Source of the DNA: Pseudomonadales bacterium
GTDB taxonomy: Bacteria > Pseudomonadota > Gammaproteobacteria > Pseudomonadales > Azotimanducaceae
Assembly (NCBI GenBank): GCA_028285415.1
Contig: JANQPF010000005.1
Location: forward strand, 372,001 to 436,000
Length of the DNA stretch: 64,000 nucleotides
Direction of reading: 5' to 3'
Shown here: piece after piece, positions 25,088 to 33,718 of the stretch
Position numbering within the stretch: the first letter of the stretch is position 1
How the letters are laid out: the number at the start of each line of letters is the position of its first letter
Notes under the pieces: generated by a model
Databases searched by the model: none
Told to the model about the DNA's origin: nothing
Seen by the model: the letters and a program-made list of their open reading frames with translations, nothing else
Position numbers and translations under genes: made by a program

Positions 25088-25885
25088 ATGTATCCATTTA
25101 ATTATCACAAACCCGAAACGGTTGCCGACGCCGTGGCACTCTTCAACGATGCCGATGACGCGATGTATCTGAGCGGCGGCATGACGTTGATTCCCACGAT
25201 GAAGCAGCGTCTTGCTGCGCCTACCGACCTGATCGATCTGTCGGGCATCGCGGAAATGACGGGCATCGACGTCGCTGCGGACAAAGTGACGGTAGGTGCG
25301 TTTACCCGCCACAACGACGTCGCCACGTCCGGTGCAATTGGCGAGACATTGCCGGTGCTCGCGCAGCTGGCCGGGCTGATTGGTGACAATCAGGTCCGTA
25401 ACCGCGGCACCATCGGTGGCAGCCTCGCCAACAGCGATCCGGCCGCCGACTATCCGGCGGCGGTCATCGGCCTCGGTGCCACGGTGCATACGCAGGAGCG
25501 CGCCATAGCCGGTGACGAGTTCTTTCAGGATCTCTTCGAAACCGCCCTGCAACCGGGTGAGATCGTCACCCGTATCGAGTTCCCGGTACCTACCCGCGCG
25601 GCCTACCGTAAATTTCCCAATCCCGCGTCGCGCTATGCGGTGGTCGGCGTTCTCATCGCCGACTTCAACGGCGCCATACGCGTGGGGGTCACCGGTGCGG
25701 GACCGTGCGCGTTTCGCGCGAGCGGGCTCGAGGAGGTGCTCAATCAGAACCTCGACCCTGAGGCCCTTGAAGGCGTTGAAGTCCCGGATGCCGGGTTCAA
25801 CAGCGATCTGCACGCCTCCGCTGAGTACCGGGCGCATCTGGTCAAAGTCATGGCGCGCCGTGCGCTGAACGACCTCTTATCCTGA
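25088..25885 (+). CDS. CoxM-like FAD-binding medium subunit
   Basis: The 265-residue flavoprotein subunit has FAD-pyrophosphate motifs: AMYLSGGMTLIPTMKQ (about residues 29-44) and RNRGTIGGSLANSDPAADYPA (around 103-123). A C-terminal CO_deh_flav_C domain follows (RYAVVGVLIADFNG onwards). It accepts electrons from the CoxS clusters and passes them to a quinone or cytochrome. The ATG lies 21 bases after coxL with GCGGGAG upstream. It ends the cox cluster. Confidence 0.95.
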   Translation: MYPFNYHKPETVADAVALFNDADDAMYLSGGMTLIPTMKQRLAAPTDLIDLSGIAEMTGIDVAADKVTVGAFTRHNDVATSGAIGETLPVLAQLAGLIGDNQVRNRGTIGGSLANSDPAADYPAAVIGLGATVHTQERAIAGDEFFQDLFETALQPGEIVTRIEFPVPTRAAYRKFPNPASRYAVVGVLIADFNGAIRVGVTGAGPCAFRASGLEEVLNQNLDPEALEGVEVPDAGFNSDLHASAEYRAHLVKVMARRALNDLLS

Positions 25886-26000
25886 ACCCATCGCAGACGC
25901 CGTCGGGGCCGCGTGCTGAAGTGCACGGGTACGCGGTCTGAAGCAGCAAAACGCTTGCATCTGAGCGGTCGACACGCCTCGTTCCGGGTGGTAATTTCCT

Positions 26001-26020
26001 GCCTCGGCTTCGATCGAGGC
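26001..26020 (+). terminator. Weak hairpin downstream of the cox cluster
   Basis: GCCTCG (26001-26006) and CGAGGC (26015-26020) can pair around an 8-base loop, 115 bases after the CoxM stop. It may end the cox transcript before the pan leader. No T-run follows. Confidence 0.3.
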
Positions 26021-26063
26021 TGCCATTCAGCCGGACGAAGACCGAACGGTGTTCGATTATTCA

Positions 26064-26155
26064 GCGTCTAAAACGCAAAGGACTTGATCCAGAGGGACAG
26101 GTACCGATAGCGCAAAGCGTTTCGTCCAGTCCCTCCCAGTATTGGGAGGTAATAT
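26064..26155 (+). promoter_or_regulatory. Structured 5' leader of panB with a hairpin over the ribosome-binding site (candidate riboswitch or thermosensor)
   Basis: CCTCCCA (26132-26138) and TGGGAGG (26143-26149) form a 7-bp hairpin with a GTAT loop; its 3' arm is the panB Shine-Dalgarno sequence, six bases from the ATG. Upstream, GAGGGAC (26092-26098) can pair with GTCCCTC (26129-26135), which would break that hairpin. AAACGC (26071-26076) pairs with GCGTTT (26117-26122). An 18-nt element is present twice, at 26075-26092 and 26112-26129, both starting GCAAAG and ending TCCAG, 13 of 18 bases identical. Mutually exclusive folds next to a Shine-Dalgarno sequence are the architecture of a translational switch. 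A pantothenate-linked 'pan' RNA motif is known from other phyla; a match was not tested. Confidence 0.5.
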
Positions 26156-26944
26156 ATGAACGTGCTCGATTTTGCCCGGCGCAAGCAAGCCGGCGAAAAG
26201 CTCTCCATGGTGACGTGTTACGACTTCTGGTCGGCGCGTATTCTCAATGACACTTCCGTAGATACCCTGCTCGTCGGCGACAGCCTGGCAATGGTCATGC
26301 ATGGCCACGACAGCACGGTGCACGCCACGGTCGACATGATGGCCACCCACGTGGCGGCGGTGCGGCGGGGTGCGCCGGATAAGTTTGTGGTCGGTGACAT
26401 GCCGTTTCTATCCGTACGCCGCGGTTTGTCGGAGGCGATGGATGCTGTTGCCGCGCTCATGCAGGCAGGCAGCAACTGCGTCAAGATTGAAGGGGCAGCG
26501 GGCCAGCTCGACCTCATGGCGCACATCGTCGAGTCGGGTGTGCCGGTGATGGGTCACCTAGGTCTCACGCCGCAAAGCGTAGAGGCTCTGGGTGGTCACC
26601 GCGTACAAGGTCGTAACGAAGGTGAAGCCGCTGAGATTCTGACGGCGGCGAAGGCGCTCGAAGACGCCGGCTGCTTTGCGCTGGTGCTCGAGTGTGTGCC
26701 GGCAGCGCTGGGCGCCGCCGTGACCGAGCAGCTTGATATCCCGACAATTGGCATTGGCGCGGGTGCTGACTGCGACGGCCAGGTGCTCGTCCTCCAGGAC
26801 ATGCTGGGCATGGACGATGCGTTCAAACCCAGATTCCTGCGTCACTATGCGGACGGCAAACACCTGGTCGGGGACGCCGTCAATCGCTACCACGAAGACG
26901 TGTTGAGCGGCGTGTTTCCGGCGCCGCAGGAGACGTACGCATGA
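26156..26944 (+). CDS. panB: 3-methyl-2-oxobutanoate hydroxymethyltransferase
   Basis: PanB (262 residues) makes ketopantoate from 2-oxoisovalerate and methylene-tetrahydrofolate, the first committed step of pantothenate synthesis. Family motifs are MVTCYDFWSARI, LVGDSLAMVMHGHDST (metal and substrate region), VVGDMPF, VKIEGA, MGHLGLTPQSV and TIGIGAG. The length is normal. ATG at 26156 has GGGAGG six bases upstream, which sits in a hairpin (see the leader). panC overlaps by four bases. Confidence 0.97.
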   Translation: MNVLDFARRKQAGEKLSMVTCYDFWSARILNDTSVDTLLVGDSLAMVMHGHDSTVHATVDMMATHVAAVRRGAPDKFVVGDMPFLSVRRGLSEAMDAVAALMQAGSNCVKIEGAAGQLDLMAHIVESGVPVMGHLGLTPQSVEALGGHRVQGRNEGEAAEILTAAKALEDAGCFALVLECVPAALGAAVTEQLDIPTIGIGAGADCDGQVLVLQDMLGMDDAFKPRFLRHYADGKHLVGDAVNRYHEDVLSGVFPAPQETYA

Positions 26945-27723
26945 AAGTGGTCGAGGATATGCAGGCCTGGCGGGAGCTGCGGCGGCAGCTGAGAGGCAGC
27001 GTCGGCTTCGTGCCGACCATGGGCGCACTACACGACGGTCATGCTTCACTGTTGCGCCGCAGCAAGGGGATGGACGATGTGACGGTCCTCTCGATCTACG
27101 TCAACCCGACGCAGTTCAACGACCCCGGAGACCTGGCCAACTACCCGGATACGCTCGACCGTGACCTGGAGCTCGCTGCGGAGTTGGGGGTGGACTACGT
27201 GTTGCTGCCGGCGTATGCGGATCTTTATGCCGATGGCTACCGCTACAAGATCGAAGAGACAGATTTCAGCACCGCGCTTTGTGGCGCGAATCGCCCCGGT
27301 CATTTCACCGGCGTGTTGACGGTTGTCATGAAGCTACTCAACCTGGTTCGGCCCCACAGGGCGTACTTCGGTAAGAAGGACTACCAGCAGTACCTGTTGG
27401 TGAAAGACATGTGCGAGACTTTCTTCATGGACGTGAAGATTGTCGGTTGTGAGACAGTCCGCGAGTGTGACGGGCTTGCCATGAGTTCGCGGAACAAGCT
27501 GCTCGACAGAAAAGGCCGCATCGCTGCCGGACAGTTCAACGCGGCTCTGCAACGAGCTGGCTCCGATGCGGAGGTGGCCGCCCGTCTGCGTCAATACGGA
27601 TTTGCGGTAGATTATGTCGAAACGCGTGGCGACCGGCGTTTTGGTGCGATCGTGGTTGCGTGTGGAGAAAATACCGTGCGACTGATAGATAACGTGCCGG
27701 TTGCAGCAGCTGGAGCCGTCTGA
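26941..27723 (+). CDS. panC: Pantothenate synthetase
   Basis: PanC (260 residues) joins pantoate and beta-alanine with ATP in the cytoplasm. The ATP-binding motif VPTMGALHDGHASLL (about residues 23-37) is complete; VSIYVNPTQFN-type (LSIYVNPTQFND), YFGKKDYQQ and MSSRNKLL follow. It is slightly shorter than the usual 280 or so at the C-terminal subdomain. It overlaps panB by ATGA and coaX by one base (TGATG), so all three are coupled. No panD is in the window. Confidence 0.97.
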   Translation: MKVVEDMQAWRELRRQLRGSVGFVPTMGALHDGHASLLRRSKGMDDVTVLSIYVNPTQFNDPGDLANYPDTLDRDLELAAELGVDYVLLPAYADLYADGYRYKIEETDFSTALCGANRPGHFTGVLTVVMKLLNLVRPHRAYFGKKDYQQYLLVKDMCETFFMDVKIVGCETVRECDGLAMSSRNKLLDRKGRIAAGQFNAALQRAGSDAEVAARLRQYGFAVDYVETRGDRRFGAIVVACGENTVRLIDNVPVAAAGAV

Positions 27724-28508
27724 TGATTCTTGCGCTCGATGTGGGTAACAGTCAGATTTATTGCGGCGTGTTCGATGGGGCTGAGCTCAAAACACAGTTC
27801 CGTCATGCCTCTTCGGCGCGCAGTTCGTCAGATGAGATTGGCGTCTTCCTGCGCGGCGCGCTGCGCGAAAACGGCGTGAATCCCGAAGAGATCAAAACCA
27901 TCGCCATCTCGTCGGTCGTGCCGGAGCTCAACTACTCGCTCCGCGCCTGCTGTCAGAAATACTTCGACATTGAACCCATGTTGATGCGTCCCGGTGTCAA
28001 AACCGGGCTGAAGATTGCCTACAAAGATCCCAAGGAAGTAGGCAGCGACCGCATCGCGGATGCGATGGGTGCCGTCAAGCTCTTCCCCGACCGCAATCTC
28101 ATTGTCGTGGACTTTGGTACGGCGACGACGGTTTGTGCCATCAGCAAAGATCGAACGTTTCTCGGCGGCAACATCATGCCTGGCGTGCGTCTGGCCATGG
28201 AGGCGCTGGAAGCCAAAACGGCAAAGCTGCCGTCGGTTGAGATCAAGCCTTCGCGGACTGCCATCGGCAAAACGACCGTTGACAGTATTCAGAGCGGCTT
28301 GTATTGGAGCAACGTGGGCATGGTGCGTGAGCTGACCGCGCGCATCACGGCGGAGGCGTTTCCGGACGAGCAGCCGTTGATCATCGCAACGGGCGGATTC
28401 GCTCACCTCTTTGATCGAGAAGCGCTCTTTGATCACGTGGTTTCGGACCTGATTCTGACCGGACTGCTCGAAGCATTGCGTCTCAATGGATATCTGGCGC
28501 AATCGTGA
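27723..28508 (+). CDS. coaX: Type III pantothenate kinase
   Basis: CoaX (261 residues) phosphorylates pantothenate, the first step to coenzyme A. The ASKHA-fold motifs are clear: DVGNSQIYCGVFDG (phosphate 1), KEVGSDRIADAMGA and VVDFGTATTVCAI (phosphate 2), with LGGNIMPGV downstream. The type III enzyme is insensitive to CoA feedback, so control of this pathway may lie in expression, which fits the structured panB leader. It shares one base with panC and ends the operon. Confidence 0.96.
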   Translation: MILALDVGNSQIYCGVFDGAELKTQFRHASSARSSSDEIGVFLRGALRENGVNPEEIKTIAISSVVPELNYSLRACCQKYFDIEPMLMRPGVKTGLKIAYKDPKEVGSDRIADAMGAVKLFPDRNLIVVDFGTATTVCAISKDRTFLGGNIMPGVRLAMEALEAKTAKLPSVEIKPSRTAIGKTTVDSIQSGLYWSNVGMVRELTARITAEAFPDEQPLIIATGGFAHLFDREALFDHVVSDLILTGLLEALRLNGYLAQS

Positions 28509-28559
28509 GCCGTGGGGTACCGTAGCTAAGATTGAATGTAGTGAAGTATATTGATCAGG

Positions 28560-28913
28560 ATGGAAAGCCCCCGAGTATTGGTCGTCGATGACGATGAGGC
28601 TGTCCGTGCGGTAACGCGAGAAATGTTGCGGCGCGGGAACTATGAAGTGGAGTGCGTCGGCAGCGGGCCAGCAGCGCTTGGTGCGCTCGAAGCGGAGCGT
28701 TTTGATCTGGTGATGCTCGATGTCGGAATGCCGGGCATGTCGGGTGCCGACGTGTACGAGGTGATCCGCCAGCACTGGCCGGACCAGAAAGTCCTCTTCA
28801 TGACCGGGTACGCAGAAGAGGAAATCAAAGGCCTCGACCACGAGTTTACCTGGGTGCTTCCGAAACCATTCAAGCTGCAGGCGCTCAACGATACCGTGGC
28901 CGCCATTGTCTGA
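28560..28913 (+). CDS. Single-domain response regulator receiver
   Basis: The 117-residue protein is a lone receiver domain: acidic pair in LVVDDDEAV, phosphoacceptor D54 (MLDVGMPGMSG), the MTGYAEE Thr and the LPKPF lysine. There is no output domain, so it probably acts by protein contact in a phosphorelay; the hybrid kinase at 17251 is a possible but distant partner. ATG at 28560 is preferred; a TTG at 28551 would add three residues. It is 51 bases after coaX. Confidence 0.88.
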   Translation: MESPRVLVVDDDEAVRAVTREMLRRGNYEVECVGSGPAALGALEAERFDLVMLDVGMPGMSGADVYEVIRQHWPDQKVLFMTGYAEEEIKGLDHEFTWVLPKPFKLQALNDTVAAIV

Positions 28914-28934
28914 ACCGTTCCACCGCATAGATCG

Positions 28935-30146
28935 ATGAAAGCGCCCGCTGCGGCGCGCTACGGCTGGGTGATCGTCGGCGCTATGCTGTTCATCCAGACC
29001 GTAAGCTCCGGTCTGGGTTTCTACAACATGTCGGTCTACATGACGGAGTTTGCGCGGCTTCTGGAAGTTCCGCTTGCGCACGTTTCTTTTGCCGTCAGCC
29101 TCTTTTTTATCGTCGGTGGTGTTGCCGGTATGTCCGTTGCGCGTCTGCTCGGAGTCGTCGACATCCGCCTCATCATGGTTCTGGGTACGCTGCTTGCCGG
29201 TGCTTCCCTGGCGGCGGTCTACTACGCCGATACGCTGTGGCAGATCTATGCGTTGTTCACCTTGTTTGGCATTGGCAACACAGGGGTCTCTCTGGTTGTG
29301 GCGACCACCCTGGTGACCCAGTGGTTTCCGGGTCCGAATCGCTCGATCGCGCTGTCCATTGCCTCGACGGGTCTGTCGCTGGGCGGCGTTGTGATCACGC
29401 CGCTCACCGCATACCTCTTTCACACGAGCGGGGTGATACCGACGATGCCCTGGCTGGGATTGGCGTTCGTCGTATTGATCCTGCCGGTGGCGCTCTGGGT
29501 GGTTAAGCCGGCGCCTCTCCCGGCCGCTGAGGGGTTGCTGCCGGGCACCTCGGACTGGAGCTACGGCGATGCGATTCGGACGCGCTTTTTTGTGCTGCTT
29601 GCAGTGGGCTACGTATTTTGTCAGGGCGCCCAGGTTGGCGGCATCTCACACTTGTATCACCGCGTGGAGGAGCTGGGAGGCTACGCCGCGGCGGCGACGG
29701 CAGTGCAGATTCTCACCCTCTGCAGCATTACCTTCCGGTTCATAGGCGGCTGGCTGGTCACGCGCGTTTCCATACGGGCGTTTACGCTCCTGAATGTGCT
29801 GGTGCAGATTTCGGGGCTTGCAATCATCAGCGCTGCCACCGATACGACCACCGCCCTCGTTGGTGCTGCGGTGCTTGGCTCGAGCATTGGTAATCTTCTC
29901 ATGCTGCAACCGCTCTGGCTTGCCGAAGCTTTTTCCGGTCCTGTCTATCCCCGGGTGTTTGCGCTGGCCAATGCCGCGGCGGTGCTCGGCGTGGCTGGTG
30001 GTCCTTACCTGCTGGGGCTCATCTACGATGTGAACGGCTACGGCAGCGCCTACGCCATCGCCGGCGCCACTTCGCTTCTCGCGGGTGTCTGTATCATGAG
30101 CGCAGGCCGCGGGCCTGCAGACCGGGAACCCCGGCCGGTGTCCTAG
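28935..30146 (+). CDS. MFS transporter
   Basis: The 403-residue protein has 12 hydrophobic helices in the major-facilitator pattern. Helix 1 contains GWVIVGAMLFIQTVSSGLGFYNMSVYM, similar to oxalate/formate-antiporter-type and monocarboxylate-like MFS proteins, and helix 4-5 reads GNTGVSLVVATTLVTQWFPGPNRSIAL. The substrate is unknown, probably an organic acid. The start ATG is 21 bases after the receiver gene, so they are probably co-transcribed. Confidence 0.88.
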   Translation: MKAPAAARYGWVIVGAMLFIQTVSSGLGFYNMSVYMTEFARLLEVPLAHVSFAVSLFFIVGGVAGMSVARLLGVVDIRLIMVLGTLLAGASLAAVYYADTLWQIYALFTLFGIGNTGVSLVVATTLVTQWFPGPNRSIALSIASTGLSLGGVVITPLTAYLFHTSGVIPTMPWLGLAFVVLILPVALWVVKPAPLPAAEGLLPGTSDWSYGDAIRTRFFVLLAVGYVFCQGAQVGGISHLYHRVEELGGYAAAATAVQILTLCSITFRFIGGWLVTRVSIRAFTLLNVLVQISGLAIISAATDTTTALVGAAVLGSSIGNLLMLQPLWLAEAFSGPVYPRVFALANAAAVLGVAGGPYLLGLIYDVNGYGSAYAIAGATSLLAGVCIMSAGRGPADREPRPVS

Positions 30147-30188
30147 TGTCTTACCTACAAAATGACAAATCGATTAGAAGTACCTGAA

Positions 30189-31535
30189 ATGCGTTTGAGT
30201 CCCATTGTTTTCGTTCTTGTTGCCCTTGGTCTGCCGTTACCGGCCGTCGCCGCGCTACCGCTCGAGGTTCCAGGGGAAGGGCAGTTACCCAGCCTTGCGG
30301 GTATGCTGGAGCGCGTCAATCCAGCGGTGGTCAACATCGCCACTTACACGGCTGCGCGCAGCTCCAATCCACTCCTGGATGATCCGTTCTTCCGCCGATT
30401 TTTCCGCGTTCCACGGGGACGCACGCAAAGCTCCGGCTCCGGGGTCGTGGTTGATGCCGCGGCAGGCTACATCGTCACCAACAACCATGTGATCGAGCGC
30501 GCGGACGAAATTGCGATTGGGCTTGCTGATGGGCGCATCCTGCAGGCAGAGCTGGTCGGACGCGACCCGCAGGTGGATCTGGCGGTGTTGAAGGTTGACC
30601 CCGAGGCGCTCGTGGAAATTGGTTTCGCCAACAGTGCGAATGTTCGAGTTGGCGATTTTGTCGTCGCCATTGGTAACCCGTTTGGTCTCAATCAGACGGT
30701 TACCAGCGGCATTGTCAGTGCGCTGGGACGATCCGGATTGGGGATAGAGGGTTATGAAGACTTCATTCAGACGGACGCGCCCATCAACCCGGGGAATTCG
30801 GGCGGCGCCCTGGTCGATCTCCGCGGCGATCTGGTCGGCATCAACACCGCCATACTTGCGCCGAGTGGGGGTAATGTCGGTATCGGTTTCGCGATTCCAG
30901 CGAATATGGTCCGGGCTGTGATGCAGGAGCTCATCGACCACGGTGAAGTGAATCGCGGCCTCATAGGCGTAGTCGTCCAGAACCTCAATCCGGAGCTGGC
31001 CAGAGCGTTTGACGTCGAGGGCAATGACGGTGTGGTGGTCGTGGAAGTCGAGCCGGAAACGCCTGCCGCTGCTGCAGGGCTGCAGCCGGGTGACATCATC
31101 ACTCAGGTGGGAGAACGGAATATCCGCAGGATTGCCGATTTCCACAGCCAGGCTGCCGTCATGTTCGTCGGCGACGAAGTGGACGTTGAACTCGTGCGTG
31201 AGGGTCGCAGCCGCACCGTTGAACTGGAGATCGTCGACAACCGGCAGCAGCGCGTCGTTGGACGCCTCGTTGACCCGCGCCTGGCAGGCGCCGAGCTCGA
31301 GAATTTCTGGAATCCGGACGAGCCCGGCTTGAGTTCCGGCGTGTTGACCACCTTTATCGATCCCGCGAGCAACGTGCACGCCTATGGACTCAGAACCGGC
31401 GACGTCATTGTTGCCGTTAACCGCCGCTCGGTGCGGGATGTCAATGAACTGCGCGAGGCGGTCAAACTCAGCGCGCGTCAAATCGTGTTGCGGGTTTACC
31501 GCAACGGTCGCTTCGGTAACGTCATTCTTCGTTAA
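30189..31535 (+). CDS. Periplasmic serine endoprotease DegQ/DegP (HtrA) family
   Basis: The 448-residue protease has a signal peptide (cut after A-V-A-A), a trypsin-like domain with triad H100 (TNNHVIE), D130 (VDLAVLKV) and S204 (GNSGGALV), and two PDZ domains (from about 255 and 365). It degrades or holds misfolded periplasmic proteins. ATG at 30189 gives a normal signal peptide; an in-frame ATG at 30162 adds nine polar residues and is less likely. The length and two PDZ domains fit DegQ/DegP rather than the one-PDZ DegS. Confidence 0.95.
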   Translation: MRLSPIVFVLVALGLPLPAVAALPLEVPGEGQLPSLAGMLERVNPAVVNIATYTAARSSNPLLDDPFFRRFFRVPRGRTQSSGSGVVVDAAAGYIVTNNHVIERADEIAIGLADGRILQAELVGRDPQVDLAVLKVDPEALVEIGFANSANVRVGDFVVAIGNPFGLNQTVTSGIVSALGRSGLGIEGYEDFIQTDAPINPGNSGGALVDLRGDLVGINTAILAPSGGNVGIGFAIPANMVRAVMQELIDHGEVNRGLIGVVVQNLNPELARAFDVEGNDGVVVVEVEPETPAAAAGLQPGDIITQVGERNIRRIADFHSQAAVMFVGDEVDVELVREGRSRTVELEIVDNRQQRVVGRLVDPRLAGAELENFWNPDEPGLSSGVLTTFIDPASNVHAYGLRTGDVIVAVNRRSVRDVNELREAVKLSARQIVLRVYRNGRFGNVILR

Positions 31536-31664
31536 CCGCGGCGAATGCGCCTCGATAACGTAAAGTTCATTGCATTAATTTGATTCTTTCCCCAAGATAA
31601 AAGTCTTGCGCCAGGGAGTATGCGGTCGGTGCAACTGAACATGTAACAGGGAGAGAGAGCATCC

Positions 31665-33587
31665 ATGTCCAAACGCCCCTTAGTATCGTGTCTTGCGATC
31701 CTGACATCAGTATTGACTGCCTTTTCTGCATACGCCGACCCAGTGCGGCAGAAACAGATCCTGAGCGTCGAGCAATTTAACTCGCTTCCAGCTCACGTCA
31801 TGTCAGTGGAAGCAAAGACGCGCGCGGTGACCCATATTCAGACCAGTCGGGCGGCCAAAATCGCATCCGCACCAAAAGTCGGTGAAATTCTGCGCAACTT
31901 CGCTGACAGGGCTGCTGGAGATGCCTCCGTCAGGCATCCCCTTCTGAAGATCAAGGATGGGAACATCCATCTTCGTATGCGGATGGCTGACTCCGTTGCT
32001 GACGTCAGCGGAATGCTGACAAACATGGGATTGCATGTTCACCGAATTGAAGGCCAGATTGCACACATCAGCTGTCCCGTCGACGGTCTTGCAGACGCGC
32101 TTACCGGCGCAGAAACAAACGGTGCAATCGTGCGAATCGAACCGGTGCTGGGTGAGCTGGTGCATACTGGCAGCGTGTTGAGCGAGGGGGATGCCGCGCT
32201 CGGCGTGGACTTTGCTCGCGGTGCGTTCGGGGTGGACGGCACTGGTGTCTCGGTATGTGTCATATCGGACGGTACGGCGGGTACGGAACAATCAATACTT
32301 AGCGGTGACCTACCTAGCGACAAAGATGGTAATCCTGCGATTGACCTCTGCGACCCGAATGTCGTACCAACCGAAAACTCCGGCGCTGAAGGCACCGCTA
32401 TGCTGGAGATTATTCATGATCTTGCCCCTGGAGCGAGGTTGGGTTTCTGCCCGGCATTTGGCCCGGCAGCCGAAGACGGTCTTGCGGATGCAATTCTTTA
32501 TCTGTCCAGGGATGCATTCGACGGCGAAGGCTGTGACATTGTTGTCGACGATGTCGCCTACCTAACAGAACCCTACTTCGAAGATGGCGTCGTTGCACGT
32601 GCGGTAAACACCGCGGTTAAGGACCACAACACACTTTACTTCTCATCTGCAGGCAACAGTGGCGACAACCACTACGAAAGTGACTTTGTGGACAGTTTCC
32701 CGTTTGCGGACTTGCCAATTCCGCTGCTCAATCTACACGATTTTGGTCTTGCCTCAGGTGGCACGTCCGACGTTGATTGGGCGGGTGTTGTAGGTGGCGC
32801 GGGCAACTTTTTTGCGGTGTTCATGCAATGGAGCGATAAGTTTGGTGCGGCGGGGAACGACTACGATGTGTATCTATTTGATATAAATGGTTTCCCGGCT
32901 GGCGACCCGGCTGGAGAATTTCCTATAGGCGGCAATGGTGTTGCAGCGCAAGACGGCGACGATGATCCGTTGGAGATAGCATTTATCGTCAATGAGGACG
33001 GAGCGCCCCCGATTGGTGATGTAAAACCGTTTTTCATTGTGGTAGACCGCTTTGCTGGAGACCCGGCTAAAGTGCTGGAGATGAATTTCAATGGATTGTT
33101 TGCCGTAGATCCAGCCTACAATGTTGCTGAGGGCAGCATTTGGGGCCATGCCGCAGCGCGAAGAGCGTTCTCTGTAGCGGCTACCGGGGCGGTCTTCAAT
33201 CTTGATGGTACCCCCAACCCGCTGTTGGACATCATCGAACCTTTCAGCTCTCAAGGGCCTTCGCGGATATTCTGGGACCGTAAGGGCCGTCCGCTTGAGC
33301 TGTCTCGCAGAACGCCAACCGTCACAGCCACGGACGGCGTGAGCGTGACGGGATTTGGAGGTTTCCCCTCAGTTTTTTATGGAACTTCAGCGTCGGCGCC
33401 GCATGCAGCCGCAATCGCGGCCTTGGTCAAGCAGGCCGATCCATCGATGGATTTTAGGAAGTTTACTCTTCTCATCAGACGTACATCTGATGATCGTGGT
33501 GCTAGGAAATTTGATAACGTTTGGGGCAACGGCCTCATCGATGTCGTCGAGTTACTCGGGATTGCCAGCGACGGAGACGATAAGTAG
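31665..33587 (+). CDS. Secreted subtilisin-like (S8) peptidase with the catalytic His replaced by Glu
   Basis: The 640-residue protein has a signal peptide (cut near A-Y-A-D), a long N-terminal propeptide-like region and a subtilisin domain. D202 is in VSVCVISDG, the oxyanion Asn is N331 (SSAGNSGD) and the nucleophile is S575 in FYGTSASAPHAAA. Where subtilisins have H-G-T, this protein has E242-G-T before AMLEIIHDLAPGA. A Ser-Glu-Asp set recalls sedolisins. Codons are visibly more A+T-rich than in neighbours, suggesting separate origin. GGGAGAGAGAG precedes the ATG. Substrate unknown; it may be active or a binding protein. Confidence 0.85.
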   Translation: MSKRPLVSCLAILTSVLTAFSAYADPVRQKQILSVEQFNSLPAHVMSVEAKTRAVTHIQTSRAAKIASAPKVGEILRNFADRAAGDASVRHPLLKIKDGNIHLRMRMADSVADVSGMLTNMGLHVHRIEGQIAHISCPVDGLADALTGAETNGAIVRIEPVLGELVHTGSVLSEGDAALGVDFARGAFGVDGTGVSVCVISDGTAGTEQSILSGDLPSDKDGNPAIDLCDPNVVPTENSGAEGTAMLEIIHDLAPGARLGFCPAFGPAAEDGLADAILYLSRDAFDGEGCDIVVDDVAYLTEPYFEDGVVARAVNTAVKDHNTLYFSSAGNSGDNHYESDFVDSFPFADLPIPLLNLHDFGLASGGTSDVDWAGVVGGAGNFFAVFMQWSDKFGAAGNDYDVYLFDINGFPAGDPAGEFPIGGNGVAAQDGDDDPLEIAFIVNEDGAPPIGDVKPFFIVVDRFAGDPAKVLEMNFNGLFAVDPAYNVAEGSIWGHAAARRAFSVAATGAVFNLDGTPNPLLDIIEPFSSQGPSRIFWDRKGRPLELSRRTPTVTATDGVSVTGFGGFPSVFYGTSASAPHAAAIAALVKQADPSMDFRKFTLLIRRTSDDRGARKFDNVWGNGLIDVVELLGIASDGDDK

Positions 33588-33607
33588 TTGTTTACCTGAA
33601 CCCAAAA

Positions 33608-33718
33608 TCAGGCCAAACGCCTGGTCACGCTGGCGTGTCCGATGACGCCGCGCTGAGTAGTGTCGATCGCAAGGTTGATGGCAAGAATGTTGAATCCTCT
33701 CAGCATTTCAGCTGCCAA
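33608..33718 (-). pseudogene. Possible remnant of a chemotaxis-receptor signalling tip
   Basis: A 36-codon minus-strand frame starts TTG at 33718 with GGGAGG five bases upstream and ends TGA at 33608. The peptide contains F-N-I-L-A-I-N-L-A-I-D-T-T-Q-R-G, close to the conserved N-I-L-A-L-N-A-A-[IV]-E-A-A-R-A-G hairpin tip of methyl-accepting proteins, and ends A-S-V-T-R-R-L-A, echoing the A-x-x-V-R-x-L-A that follows. It is far too short to be a receptor, so it is at best a decayed fragment; chance similarity is possible. The rest of the 289-base gap before folK shows nothing identifiable. Confidence 0.25.

Noticed and set aside
27828-29423. A 531-codon open frame antisense to coaX, the receiver and the MFS gene
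   Set aside because: It spans three real genes on the other strand and shows no domain.
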